A stretch of DNA of 64,000 bases, taken from positions 372,001 to 436,000 of the forward strand of contig JAXHNI010000009.1 of the NCBI GenBank assembly GCA_034520625.1. The letters are read 5' to 3'. A program made the translations under genes and the position numbers. The notes under the pieces were generated by a model. It was not told where the DNA came from. It worked only from the letters and a program-made list of their open reading frames with translations, and searched no databases. Of this stretch, positions 1 to 10,732 are shown piece after piece. This DNA comes from JAANXG01 sp034520625. Lineage in GTDB: Bacteria; Pseudomonadota; Gammaproteobacteria; Arenicellales; JAANXG01. The stretch's first letter is position 1. Each line of letters starts with the position of its first letter.

Positions 1-203
1 CCGGCGACGAGGAGAAAATCGCCCGGCACACCGAGGACTACCGCCGCACCTTCGCCAATCCGTTCATCGCGGGCCGGCGCGGTTATATCGACGACGTGAT
101 CATGCCCCACAGTACCCGTCCGCGGGTGTGCAAGTCCCTGCGCATGCTGCGGGACAAGGACCTGGAGAATCCGTGGCGCAAGCACGGCAACCTGCCGCTT
201 TGA
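1..203 (+). CDS. pccB: Propionyl-CoA carboxylase beta subunit, C-terminal end (partial)
   Basis: The gene enters from the left edge. The visible 66 codons are read from base 3 and stop with TGA at 201-203. The pieces GYIDDVIMPHSTR and WRKHGNLPL match the conserved C-terminus of the carboxyltransferase (beta) subunit of propionyl-CoA and related acyl-CoA carboxylases, which transfers CO2 from carboxybiotin to the acyl-CoA in the cytoplasm. The biotin-carrying subunit lies just downstream on the same strand, followed by MeaB, which supports propionyl-CoA as substrate. A methylcrotonyl- or geranyl-CoA carboxylase beta subunit would have a similar tail, so specificity rests on context. Confidence 0.85.
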   Translation, partial: GDEEKIARHTEDYRRTFANPFIAGRRGYIDDVIMPHSTRPRVCKSLRMLRDKDLENPWRKHGNLPL

Positions 204-250
204 TTCCGTTAATTCGATATCCTGTACCCCCGGGCATCGCGCCGAAGCCC

Positions 251-282
251 CCCGTAGGTCGGGCTGGCGCCCGACCTACGGG
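251..282. repeat. REP-like hairpin between pccB and pccA
   Basis: Perfect inverted repeat with 14-base arms (251-264 and 269-282, arm CCCGTAGGTCGGGC) around a TGGC loop. It sits in the 133-base gap between the two carboxylase genes. No T-run follows on either strand, so it is not a standard intrinsic terminator. The form (short GC-rich perfect hairpin with a GTAGGTCGGGC core) is that of extragenic palindromes common in gammaproteobacteria. In an operon it could stabilise the upstream message. I saw no second copy in this window. Confidence 0.7.
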
Positions 283-336
283 TGCCGGGGTTTCACAGGC
301 GTGGTGTGCATGAACCCTATCGGACCGTTATAACCA

Positions 337-2325
<1,989 letters not shown>

Positions 2326-2411
2326 GGGGCGTTCAAACGCCGCCGCCCGGGGTTTCCAACAGCAGTACCGGACCATTGGAAGAGAGCAGCAAATTCACCT
2401 TCGCCAGCGAC

Positions 2412-3410
2412 ATGCGCAACCGGTCCGCGACGCACTCCCTCGCTGAACAGATTCGCGCGGGCGATCGCCGTGCCCTGGCACAGGGTATCACCCTGGTCGA
2501 GTCCACGCGCACCGACCACAACGAGCGCGCCCGGGAGCTGCTGAGCGAACTGGTGCCCCACGCCGGCCGCGCTGTCCGGGTCGGCATATCCGGCCCCCCC
2601 GGTGTCGGCAAATCAACGTTCATCGAAGCCCTCGGGGGTTATCTGACCGGGCAGGGCAAGCGTGTCGCAGTCCTGGCGGTGGATCCGTCGTCATCCGTTA
2701 CCGGCGGCTCGATTCTCGGCGACAAGACGCGCATGGAGAACCTGTCCCGTAACCCGGACGCCTTCGTGCGGCCGTCACCGTCGGGTAGCTCGGTGGGCGG
2801 CGTCGCCCGGCGAACGCGCGAGTCGATGCTGCTGTGCGAGGCGTCGGGATTCGATGTGGTGATCGTTGAGACCGTGGGCGTCGGCCAGTCGGAAACCGTG
2901 GTCTCGGAGATGACGGACGTATTCGTGCTGCTCATGCAGCCGGGCGGCGGCGACGATCTCCAGGGCATCAAGCGCGGCATCCTCGAGCTCGCGGACCTGG
3001 TCCTCGTCAACAAGGCGGACGGGCGGATGGCGGATCTCGCCAACCGCTCGGCGTCCGACTATCAGCACGCCCTGCAGCTTCTGCCTGCCCGCGTGGCTGA
3101 CTGGCGAGTGCCGGTCATGACCTGTTCGGCTCTGGAGAACCGGAACATCGACGACGCGTGGAAAGCGATTTCCGACTATGTTGCCCTACTCGAGAAGAAA
3201 TCAGTACTGGAGAAACGCCGGGCCGATCAATCGGTCTCGTGGATGTGGCGGGCCACCACGGACGGGCTGCTCGACGCACTGCGGGACGATGCCCGCCTCG
3301 GGACGCAGGTCGAGGAACTGGAACGCTTGGTGCGGAGCGGCGACCTGCCCGCAACCGTGGCCGCACGGCGAATCCTCGACATTTTCCTCGACCGGAAGAA
3401 ACAGCAATAG
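2412..3410 (+). CDS. meaB: Methylmalonyl-CoA mutase-associated GTPase MeaB
   Basis: About 332 residues from the ATG at 2412; a TTG at 2376 in the same frame would add 12 residues and cannot be excluded. The G1/Walker A loop GPPGVGKST lies at residues 61-69, followed by VLAVDPSSSVTGGSILGD, the conserved metal-binding stretch of the MeaB/ArgK G3E family, then VETVGVGQSE (switch region) and LVNKAD (base-specificity NKxD). MeaB gates cobalamin loading and protects adenosylcobalamin-dependent methylmalonyl-CoA mutase. The mutase gene is not visible and probably lies left of the window. Its place next to pccBA completes the propionyl-CoA to succinyl-CoA logic. Old databases call the family ArgK (arginine transport kinase), a name not supported here. 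Confidence 0.9.
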   Translation: MRNRSATHSLAEQIRAGDRRALAQGITLVESTRTDHNERARELLSELVPHAGRAVRVGISGPPGVGKSTFIEALGGYLTGQGKRVAVLAVDPSSSVTGGSILGDKTRMENLSRNPDAFVRPSPSGSSVGGVARRTRESMLLCEASGFDVVIVETVGVGQSETVVSEMTDVFVLLMQPGGGDDLQGIKRGILELADLVLVNKADGRMADLANRSASDYQHALQLLPARVADWRVPVMTCSALENRNIDDAWKAISDYVALLEKKSVLEKRRADQSVSWMWRATTDGLLDALRDDARLGTQVEELERLVRSGDLPATVAARRILDIFLDRKKQQ

Positions 3411-3516
3411 CGGGCGGCCACGAAACGAACCGTGCCCGGCAGGCCTTCCGCGGTTATCGGCGTGCGGCCCACCCGCCGTTTACGTTCACTTTTCCGCCGT
3501 CCGTAAAGCGACGACT

Positions 3517-3735
3517 TCAGTCCGTCTTCTCCTCCAGTTCGTCAGCCGCTTCCTCTACTTGGTCACCGGCCGACTCCGCTGCATCCTCGGCGGAATCCTG
3601 CGCGTTCTCGACGGCTTCGTCGATCTGCTCCCCGGCTTCCTCGGCCGGGCCCTGGTCGGACTCACAGCCGGCGCTCAGCAGTAATGCCGCCAGCAGGCTG
3701 CCGCCGATGGCGGCTGTTATGGAATGCTTCATCAT
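3517..3735 (-). CDS. Small acidic alanine-rich lipoprotein
   Basis: About 72 residues. The start MMKHSITAAIGGSLLAAL leads to a lipobox LLSAGC, so a type II signal peptide and a lipid-anchored cysteine are predicted. The mature part is almost entirely Ala, Glu, Asp and Gln in a heptad-like pattern (AVENAQDSAEDAAESAGD), which suggests an amphipathic helix or coiled coil in the periplasm, resembling small Lpp-like or entericidin-like proteins, though no named family is recognised. I chose the ATG at 3735 (the next ATG at 3732 is equally possible) because GGAGA lies 5-8 bases upstream; the longer frame to 3795 only adds residues before the signal peptide. It is convergent with meaB. Confidence 0.75.
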   Translation of the reverse strand: MMKHSITAAIGGSLLAALLLSAGCESDQGPAEEAGEQIDEAVENAQDSAEDAAESAGDQVEEAADELEEKTD

Positions 3736-4201
3736 GTTTGTCTCCATGAATTTCGTTTTGATTTCATTTGCCGACTGCACCATCCCCCGCTTCACAGAGG
3801 CGATGCGCGGCCCCGCGCCACGTGGGCGATAATGTCAACGCCCAACTCAGCGTGGCTATCTCCTCCGGGCGGCACCAGTTGCCGCCATTATAAAGTGTAT
3901 CTCCCAATGGTTAAGCAATAAGCGTGCCATTGGTTCGGCGGGAGAATTTCCCTGATGGGCGCCCTGACGATACGCGGATTTGATGCGCACAGGGGGATTT
4001 CCCCGGCGGCTCGCTGGCTGGAAAGCTTTCCCGCCGCCGGCCTCTCCGATAATACGGGCCTCACGACCGGACGGTGGCCCGCCAGCACCAACGCGTCATC
4101 CGGGACAATCCGGATATTCGATCGCCTTGAACGAAGGTAGTACAGTGGTAAGGTCCGCATTTCCCCCGGGGGATCCCACAATCAGTTGGCAGGACAGTTC
4201 C
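3736..4201. other. Intergenic gap with one short palindrome, no gene seen
   Basis: This 466-base stretch separates the divergent lipoprotein and MDR oxidoreductase genes. Short frames exist on both strands but have no family resemblance, signal peptide or ribosome site. A 7-base inverted repeat, CCAATGG at 3904-3910 and CCATTGG at 3927-3933, encloses an AT-rich stretch and could be an operator or a promoter feature for either gene. Nothing else is supported. Confidence 0.4.
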
Positions 4202-5386
4202 ATGATTCCAGAGCAGATGTCGGCTGTTCAGTTAATGGGCCATGGCGGCACCGAGCAACTCGTGTATCGCGAAGACGTGCCGGTGCCCCGTCCTGCGCAG
4301 GGCGAGGTGCTGGTCAAGGTCACGGCGACTGCGAAGAACAATACCGACCGGAAAGTGCGGGAGGGTCTCTACCCGACCGAAAACGCGGACGACATCGCAT
4401 CATTTCAGATCGGGGGCGCACCCACACTGGAGTTTCCACGGATCCAGGGGGCTGATGTAGCAGGGAGTGTCGTCGCCGTTGGCCCCGGCGTGGATGAGAC
4501 CCGGATCGGCGAGCGCGGCCTGCTCGATTTCAACATCTATGCCGATGATCGGCGGGACATCAATCTGACCCCCGACTACTACGGCCATGGCCGGGACGGC
4601 GGCTTTGCCGATTACATCGCGGTTCCCGGCGATCAGTTCCATGCCGTTGCCAATCCGGAGCTCGCCGATGCCGAGCTGGCGGTGATGGGGATGTGTTCCT
4701 ATCAGACCGCCCTGCATATGCTGAACGCCGCTTCCGTCCGCGCCGGCGAGCAGGTGCTGGTGACCGGCGCCAGTGGCGGGGTCGGAACCGCGTTGATCCA
4801 GCTCTGCCGCCTGCTCGGCGCCGTCCCGCATGCCGTGAGCAGCGCCGGCAAGGCACAGCCGTTGCTGGACCTGGGTGCCGAGAGCGTCATCGACCGGACC
4901 GGAGTCCGCGACTGGCCGCGGGCCGTCGACGAGGCAACGGGTGGCAGGGTGATCGACGCGGTGATGGATCTCGCGGGCGGCGCCATGACCAATCCTCTGA
5001 TCGACGTCATGATCCGGCGCATGCCGGAACGTAACACCTATCCCCGCCTGGCCATCGCCGGGGCCAGCGCGGGAAACGTGACCGAAATTCTCTGGACCCG
5101 GATCTATCTGTACCAGGTCCAGATATTCGGCGTATCCCATGGTACGCGGGATGAGGCGGCACAGTTGATCGACTGGATACGCGGGGGCCGGCTGCGTCCT
5201 GTGCTGCACGGAACGTTCCGGCTCTCCGACATTCGGCGAGCGGAGGACTATTTCGTCGGACGCGGCAGCGACTATATCGGCAAGATCGCCATCGTCCCGG
5301 ATTCCGAGTGGGCGGCGCACGGCGAACGTTTTGCGGTCTCTGACTTCGCCGCCGGAGTCGATCGTTCAGCCAGTGTTCAGTCATGA
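4202..5386 (+). CDS. MDR-family NAD(P)-dependent quinone/alcohol oxidoreductase
   Basis: 394 residues from the ATG at 4202, which has AGGA 7 bases upstream; the frame opens earlier but the added residues are not protein-like. The N-terminal GroES-like domain runs to about residue 160, followed by a Rossmann fold with VTGASGGVGTALIQL (NAD(P)H-binding) near residue 183. The usual catalytic zinc cysteine region reads AKNNTDRKVREGLYP instead of a Cys-Gly-Thr-Asp motif, so this is a zinc-independent member (quinone oxidoreductase, crotonyl-CoA reductase-like or similar) of the medium-chain dehydrogenase superfamily. The insert after GADVAG (about residues 98-130) is longer than in small quinone reductases. 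The substrate is unknown; neighbours do not help. Confidence 0.8.
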   Translation: MIPEQMSAVQLMGHGGTEQLVYREDVPVPRPAQGEVLVKVTATAKNNTDRKVREGLYPTENADDIASFQIGGAPTLEFPRIQGADVAGSVVAVGPGVDETRIGERGLLDFNIYADDRRDINLTPDYYGHGRDGGFADYIAVPGDQFHAVANPELADAELAVMGMCSYQTALHMLNAASVRAGEQVLVTGASGGVGTALIQLCRLLGAVPHAVSSAGKAQPLLDLGAESVIDRTGVRDWPRAVDEATGGRVIDAVMDLAGGAMTNPLIDVMIRRMPERNTYPRLAIAGASAGNVTEILWTRIYLYQVQIFGVSHGTRDEAAQLIDWIRGGRLRPVLHGTFRLSDIRRAEDYFVGRGSDYIGKIAIVPDSEWAAHGERFAVSDFAAGVDRSASVQS

Positions 5387-5463
5387 TGTGCGATGATGCG
5401 GCAGTAATTCATGCAATCGGCTCGCTGTCGAGCCGGTGTACCGACTCGAGGGGACATCGCGTG

Positions 5464-6270
5464 ATGAAGAACAAACGCATATTGGCATTCGCTGCCAGCC
5501 TCTTCCTGATTGCGGGGCCGCTGCTGGCGGACCATGGTTCCGGTGGGCACGGTAACGAGACACCCTTCACCAAGGAAAACATCGGCAAGGCGGTGGGTGC
5601 CGCCGCCGGCGCTCTGCTGGGTACCCAGATCGGCAGCGGACGCGGCAAGCTCGCGGCGGTTGCCATCGGCACCCTGGCGGGCTACTGGGCCGGCGGCCGG
5701 ATCGGGCGGCAGCTCAGCCAGCGGGACCAGGCCGGGATTGCCTACACCACCCATGAAGCGCTGGAGAGCGGCCAGACCAGGACCTGGCAGAATCCCGATA
5801 CCGGCGTTTCCACCCGGGTTTCCGTGCGGGATGCCGACGGCGTCGGTGCACAAGCCGGCATGGAGCCGCTGGGACGGGCCCCCACCCTGGAACTGATCAA
5901 CGGCTATTTCCTCGCCGACGCGAATATCAATGTACGCGGGGGGCCGGGCACCGAGTACGTGATCCTGTATCGCCTCGCCCGGGGCGAGCACGTGCCGGTG
6001 ATTGGACGGGTCGCCGACTCGGAATGGCTGATGATCGCGCAGCAGGGCGCGGGCAACGGCTTCGTTTACGGGCCGTTGTTAACGCCGTCCAACCAAGCGG
6101 AAAACGCCATCCGGGATGTGATGCAAACGGGCGAGACCTTCGCGACCTACGACGTGGAAAGCCGTGACTGCCGCGTCATTACCCAGGAAGTGGTGCTGCC
6201 GGACGATACGGCCCGGACCCATGAGTTCAAGGCCTGCCGCCAGGCGGACGGCACCTGGATGGAGGTGTAG
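5464..6270 (+). CDS. Secreted glycine-zipper/surface-antigen protein with SH3-like domain
   Basis: About 268 residues. MKNKRILAFAASLFLIAG is a Sec signal peptide cleaved near LLADHG. Next comes a glycine-zipper segment (GKAVGAAAGALLGTQIGSG to GTLAGYWAGGRIG) of the kind that inserts into or lines the outer membrane, then a motif like that of 17-kDa surface antigens (RQLSQRDQ ... WQNPDTG). The middle holds a bacterial SH3 fold (INVRGGPGTEYVILYRL), a typical peptidoglycan-binding unit. The C-terminus CRVITQEVVLPD ... CRQADGTW repeats the surface-antigen pattern with two cysteines. The ATG at 5464 and a GTG at 5461 share the GAGGGGA ribosome site. It is probably an envelope integrity protein, and it is followed after 5 bases by another secreted protein, suggesting one transcript. 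Confidence 0.8.
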   Translation: MKNKRILAFAASLFLIAGPLLADHGSGGHGNETPFTKENIGKAVGAAAGALLGTQIGSGRGKLAAVAIGTLAGYWAGGRIGRQLSQRDQAGIAYTTHEALESGQTRTWQNPDTGVSTRVSVRDADGVGAQAGMEPLGRAPTLELINGYFLADANINVRGGPGTEYVILYRLARGEHVPVIGRVADSEWLMIAQQGAGNGFVYGPLLTPSNQAENAIRDVMQTGETFATYDVESRDCRVITQEVVLPDDTARTHEFKACRQADGTWMEV

Positions 6271-6275
6271 TCATC

Positions 6276-7265
6276 ATGCGCATTATTGCCTGCGTAGTCT
6301 CCGGTCTGATGCTGACGATGCAGTCCGCAACCGCGGCGGATGACCGGCTCCTGTTCGACAATCCCGGCTATACCGTCACCATGCCGGACAGCCACTACTG
6401 CGACGATACCGTCGCGCTCACCGTGCATTCCGACCGCCCGGGGCTGTTCGAATCGGGTTCCCCGGAGCTGCAGCGAATCGTCGATGCCGCCCAGGCGGTG
6501 CTGGCCTTCGAGTGTCCCGAGTTTCATGCCATCCAGGTCGACGGACGGCTCTCCGGTATCGGTGAGCCCGTATACACCGGGCTGTCCGAGCGGCGCTCGA
6601 ACTGGGAGCTGGCCGCCACGCAGTCCATCCAATCGGAGCAGTACGACGGATCCTCCGAGCCGATGGATGATGAAGGCTACGGGGCGGCGGACGCTTCACA
6701 TGGATTCAGTGTGGCGAACCTGTCCCCCGGCATGCCCGTCGAGGAAGCGCGGTCGGCCGTGACGGAAACTTTCGGCATCGAGCCGGAATTCGATATCGAC
6801 AGCGGCGTCCTGACGATGCTGGCCGGCGGCTGCCCGGCGGACTATGACTGGGCCGCCCTGTCTCCCGAACCTGAGCGTGGCTGGAAGTGCCTCAACGCCT
6901 GGTTTACCGACCAGAGGCTGGCCCGCCTGTACCTGTTGGATCTCGTGCAGGTTGTTGATGCCGCGGATCCCGAAGCGGTGGCGCAGCAGCTCATGGAACG
7001 TTTCGGCGAGCCCGTGTACCGCGATTCCCGTGAACAGGAAGGCGGCTGGTGGGGAAAGGACGAGGAAATTCGCATGCTGGCCTGGGGCGAGGTCGTTGAA
7101 ACGCGGGATACCGGTGACGGCGAGATGATCGACGTCTACACCCTGCAGGTGAAAATTCTCCCCGTGGACGATGTGACGGTGGTGACAGTGACTTTGTATG
7201 AACCCGAACTGCGTCCCGGTCGGCAGTCGGGCTCCGGGTCGAAGGTGCCGGACCTGACCCTGTAG
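6276..7265 (+). CDS. Hypothetical secreted protein, 329 residues
   Basis: MRIIACVVSGLMLTMQSATAADD is a signal peptide with an AxA cleavage site, so the product should be periplasmic or outer-membrane associated. The mature chain is acidic with no further membrane segment. Cysteine pairs (YCDDT, FECPEF, GGCPADYDW, WKCLNAWF) could form disulfides. No family is recognised. The ATG follows GGAGGTG with about 9 bases of spacing, and the gene begins 5 bases after the preceding secreted SH3 protein, so the two are probably co-transcribed and may act together in the envelope. Confidence 0.72.
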   Translation: MRIIACVVSGLMLTMQSATAADDRLLFDNPGYTVTMPDSHYCDDTVALTVHSDRPGLFESGSPELQRIVDAAQAVLAFECPEFHAIQVDGRLSGIGEPVYTGLSERRSNWELAATQSIQSEQYDGSSEPMDDEGYGAADASHGFSVANLSPGMPVEEARSAVTETFGIEPEFDIDSGVLTMLAGGCPADYDWAALSPEPERGWKCLNAWFTDQRLARLYLLDLVQVVDAADPEAVAQQLMERFGEPVYRDSREQEGGWWGKDEEIRMLAWGEVVETRDTGDGEMIDVYTLQVKILPVDDVTVVTVTLYEPELRPGRQSGSGSKVPDLTL

Positions 7266-7326
7266 CAATGGATGCGACGCCTGGGCGCGGCGGAGCATCC
7301 GTCGTTCAGTGCCGGTTCAGGTATGC

Positions 7327-7584
7327 ATGGTTATCCTGATCCCCCATTTCGGTTCTTTGCGCAGATATCTCAGAGTGTTTCTGGTGGTAATCCCGATCGT
7401 CGGGCTCGCCGGCTGTTACCCCTACTACGATGGCCACGTGGCGGGCTATTACAAGCAGGGGCACCACGGAAGCAAGCACCACCGGGGCAGCGACGGCCAC
7501 TATTACCACCGGGACAGGGGCAAGCGGCACTATCGCCATGGACGCGACCGGCGCCACCGCTACCGGCACTATTACCGCTACTAA
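7327..7584 (+). CDS. Small histidine- and tyrosine-rich lipoprotein
   Basis: About 85 residues from the ATG at 7327; a GTG at 7309 would add six. A hydrophobic segment ends in the lipobox GLAGC, so lipid anchoring is likely. The mature tail is dominated by His, Tyr, Arg and Gly (GYYKQGHHGSKHHRGSDGHYY, then RHRYRHYYRY). Such tails can bind metals or nucleic acids. No family is recognised and no strong ribosome site is visible. The low complexity makes this less certain than its neighbours. Confidence 0.5.
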   Translation: MVILIPHFGSLRRYLRVFLVVIPIVGLAGCYPYYDGHVAGYYKQGHHGSKHHRGSDGHYYHRDRGKRHYRHGRDRRHRYRHYYRY

Positions 7585-7661
7585 CGTATCCCACCACGGA
7601 TATCGCACCATTAGGTCAGCCGCGGGCATCGATTCAGTTTACAGGACTGCATGATCAGGGA

Positions 7662-7771
7662 GGCCGGTGCCGGGGGCCGTTCCCCAGGGCTGTCGAAAAC
7701 AGGGATGTTTGAGCCAGAGCGTACAGGGACGTATTCACAGCGGCCCTGGGGAACGGCCCCCGGCACCGGCC
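7662..7771 (+). repeat. Palindromic intergenic element, copy A
   Basis: Perfect 29-base inverted repeat (arms 7662-7690 and 7743-7771) around a 52-base loop (7691-7742). Within the loop ACAGGGATGT (7699-7708) and ACAGGGACGT (7723-7732) are near-direct repeats; the first lies in AAACA-GGGA-TGTTT, a mini-hairpin with a GNRA-type loop. The loop is the reverse complement of the loop of copy B (14214-14265) with one mismatch, and copy C (56962-57115) has the same loop with an insertion. It lies in the gap between the His-rich lipoprotein and the threonine-synthase-like gene; nothing else was seen in 7585-7855. Confidence 0.9.
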
Positions 7772-7855
7772 CCATCGGGTGAGTGCGTCTTCAAACCCGG
7801 ACAACGCGCGCGCCCCGCCCCGGCATTCCGCCGCGGGTTTCGGTAGTATGCCGGA

Positions 7856-9076
7856 ATGACCGACGCACCGACCTTCGTCACCCACCTTGAATGTTCGACC
7901 ACGGGGGAGTGCTATCCGGCGGATACGCCGCATGGTCTGTCGGCGTCCGGTAAACCGCTGCTCGTGCGATACGACCTGGACGCGATGGCGCGGGCGATTA
8001 CACCCGGGGAGCTTGCATCGCGTCGAGAGGGTGGATTCTGGCGGTATGCGGAGATGCTCCCGGTCCGCCGGCCCGAAAACCGCATCTCCCTGGGTGAGGT
8101 GGTCACGCCGTTGATCAGGGCGGAGCGCCTGGCCGGGCCCCGGGGCCGGTTGTGGATCAAGGACGAAGGCCGGCTGCCCACGGGGTCGTTCAAGGCGCGC
8201 GGCCTGGCCCTGGCCGTGTCGATGGCGAATGAGCTCGGCCTGCGGCATCTCGCGATGCCGACCAACGGCAACGCCGGTGCCGCGCTGGCGGCGTATGCGG
8301 CACGGGCCGGACTCCGCGCCACGGTGTTCTGCCCCGCGGATACCCCCGAGATCAATGTACGCGAAATCGCCCTCCAGGGGGCACGGGTCTACCGCGTCGA
8401 CGGTCTCATCGACGAGTGCGGCCGCATCGTCAAGGCGGGCATCAATGCCGCCGGCTGGTTCGATACTTCGACGCTCAAGGAGCCCTACCGCATCGAGGGC
8501 AAGAAGACCATGGGAATTGAGCTGGCCGAGCAGCTGGGCTGGCGTCTGCCGGATGCCATTTTTTATCCCACCGGCGGGGGCACCGGGATGATCGGTATGT
8601 GGAAAGCCTTCGACGAGCTCGAGCGTTTGGGATGGATTGGTCCCCAGCGGCCGCGGATGTTTGCCGTGCAGGCCGCCGGCTGCGCGCCCATCGTGCGGGC
8701 GTTCGAAGCGGGCGCGACACACGCCGAGCCCTGGGCCGACGCGCACACGGTCGCGGCGGGAATCCGCGTGCCGGCCGCGGTCGGCGATTTCCTGATTCTG
8801 CAGGCGGTGCGCGAGTCCGGCGGCAGCGCACTCGCCGTGGACGATGAAACCATCATGGCGTCGCGGGACCGCGTCGCGCGCGAGGAAGGACTGCTCCTGT
8901 GCCCGGAGGGGGCGGCCACACATGCGGCTTGGGAACAGGCCGTGGCCCGCGGCCTGGTGGAGGCCGGTGCCGAATCCATCCTTTTCAACTGTGCCACCGG
9001 CCTCAAGTACCCGATGCCCGACAGCCCGGACGCGGTTCCCGGCGCCGGCTCGATTGACTACGCCGTATTCGAATGA
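7856..9076 (+). CDS. thrC: Threonine synthase-like PLP-dependent enzyme
   Basis: 406 residues of fold-type II PLP enzyme. LWIKDEGRLPTGSFKARG carries the PLP-binding lysine, and FYPTGGGTGMIGMW is the phosphate-binding glycine loop. AMPTNGNAGAALAAYAARAG and CPADTPEINVREI match threonine synthases of the plant/archaeal type rather than the E. coli type. The N-terminus contains HLECSTTGECYP, a Cys-containing start seen in that subgroup. The reaction would be O-phospho-L-homoserine to threonine plus phosphate. No thrA or thrB lies beside it; instead it faces an amino-acid ABC operon and a SAF-domain homoserine-dehydrogenase-like gene, so it could be a paralogue with another substrate. The family assignment is firm, the exact substrate less so. 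Confidence 0.8.
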   Translation: MTDAPTFVTHLECSTTGECYPADTPHGLSASGKPLLVRYDLDAMARAITPGELASRREGGFWRYAEMLPVRRPENRISLGEVVTPLIRAERLAGPRGRLWIKDEGRLPTGSFKARGLALAVSMANELGLRHLAMPTNGNAGAALAAYAARAGLRATVFCPADTPEINVREIALQGARVYRVDGLIDECGRIVKAGINAAGWFDTSTLKEPYRIEGKKTMGIELAEQLGWRLPDAIFYPTGGGTGMIGMWKAFDELERLGWIGPQRPRMFAVQAAGCAPIVRAFEAGATHAEPWADAHTVAAGIRVPAAVGDFLILQAVRESGGSALAVDDETIMASRDRVAREEGLLLCPEGAATHAAWEQAVARGLVEAGAESILFNCATGLKYPMPDSPDAVPGAGSIDYAVFE

Positions 9077-9096
9077 GCCGGTATTGCGGTCCGCCG

Positions 9097-9847
<751 letters not shown>

Positions 9848-9864
<17 letters not shown>

Positions 9865-10732
9865 AGCGCAGCTCCAGTTTCTGCGTATAACGGGCGATGG
9901 GATAGCAGTAGACGAAGAACATCAGCATGACATACCCATAGAACGGAACCAGGAAGTCGGTGCGGCTCTCGGCGGCAAGTACCCGCTGGGTGAGCGTCAT
10001 CACCTCGGAGACGCCCACCACCGATGTCAGCACGGTTGCCATGGTCAGGATCGCGTAAAGGTTCATCCACGGCGGCAGCATGCGCTTCACGCACTGGGGC
10101 AGAATGATGTCGAACAGGATCTGCCGGCGGCTGAACGCCAGGGAGTGCGCCGCTTCCCACTGGCCGGTGGGGATGGATTGGATGGCGCCGCGCACGATCT
10201 CCGATACGTTGGCCATGATCGGGAGAGACAGGCCGAGTATGCCCTTGACCCAGTCCGGGAACGGTATCCGGAACCCGAATACCTGGAACTCAAAGGGAAG
10301 CAGGTACATGCAGAAGAACAGCAGCACCAGCCACGGGGCATTGCGGAAGAACTGGGTCACGACCCACGACCCCGCCCGAACCGGGGGCAGCAGCGAAATC
10401 TGCATGATCCCCAGCATGACCCCGACGATGGTGCCGATCCCCATCGCCAGGAAGCTGATGATGATGTTGAACACGAAACCCTTGAGCAGCAGAGGCGACC
10501 AGCGAATCAACGCGCTGAGCACGGATTCCCGGCCATCGGCCGCCTGCTGCGCCGCAGCCAGGCCGCTCCAGAGCACGACTGCCAGGATCAGAAAGACGCC
10601 ATGCCATGCGCGCAGGCGCAGGACGGGGCCCCCGGCCGCCCGGTCCCGGCCGGCGGTCGCCGCCAGGCGGTGGGCCGCCGGCAGCAGCACCGGCAGGTCG
10701 GTGCTCCCCCGCAGGGCGTGTCCGCACTTCAT
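9848..10732 (-). CDS. Polar amino-acid ABC transporter permease (second)
   Basis: 294 residues with about five membrane segments (WHGVFLILAVVLWSGLAAA, NIIISFLAMGIGTIVGVML, WLVLLFFCMYLLPF, GILGLSLPIMANVSEI, YVMLMFFVYCYPIA). The EAA loop EAAHSLAFSRRQILFDIILP, which docks on the ATPase, is intact. It has a longer N-terminal extension than its partner (about 40 extra residues); the true start may be further in. Its ATG overlaps the stop of the first permease in an ATGA arrangement. Together they form the HisMQ-type channel heterodimer. Confidence 0.9.

Noticed and set aside
251..282. Hairpin read as an intrinsic terminator of pccB
   Set aside because: No T-run follows; REP-like reading fits better and the next gene is in the same pathway.
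3888..4181. 97-residue minus-strand frame in the gap before the MDR gene
   Set aside because: No motif, signal, ribosome site or overlap with a gene family; kept as gap.
7655..8923. 422-residue minus-strand frame containing a repeat-derived peptide
   Set aside because: Antisense to the threonine-synthase-like gene; its repeat-derived peptide is noise.
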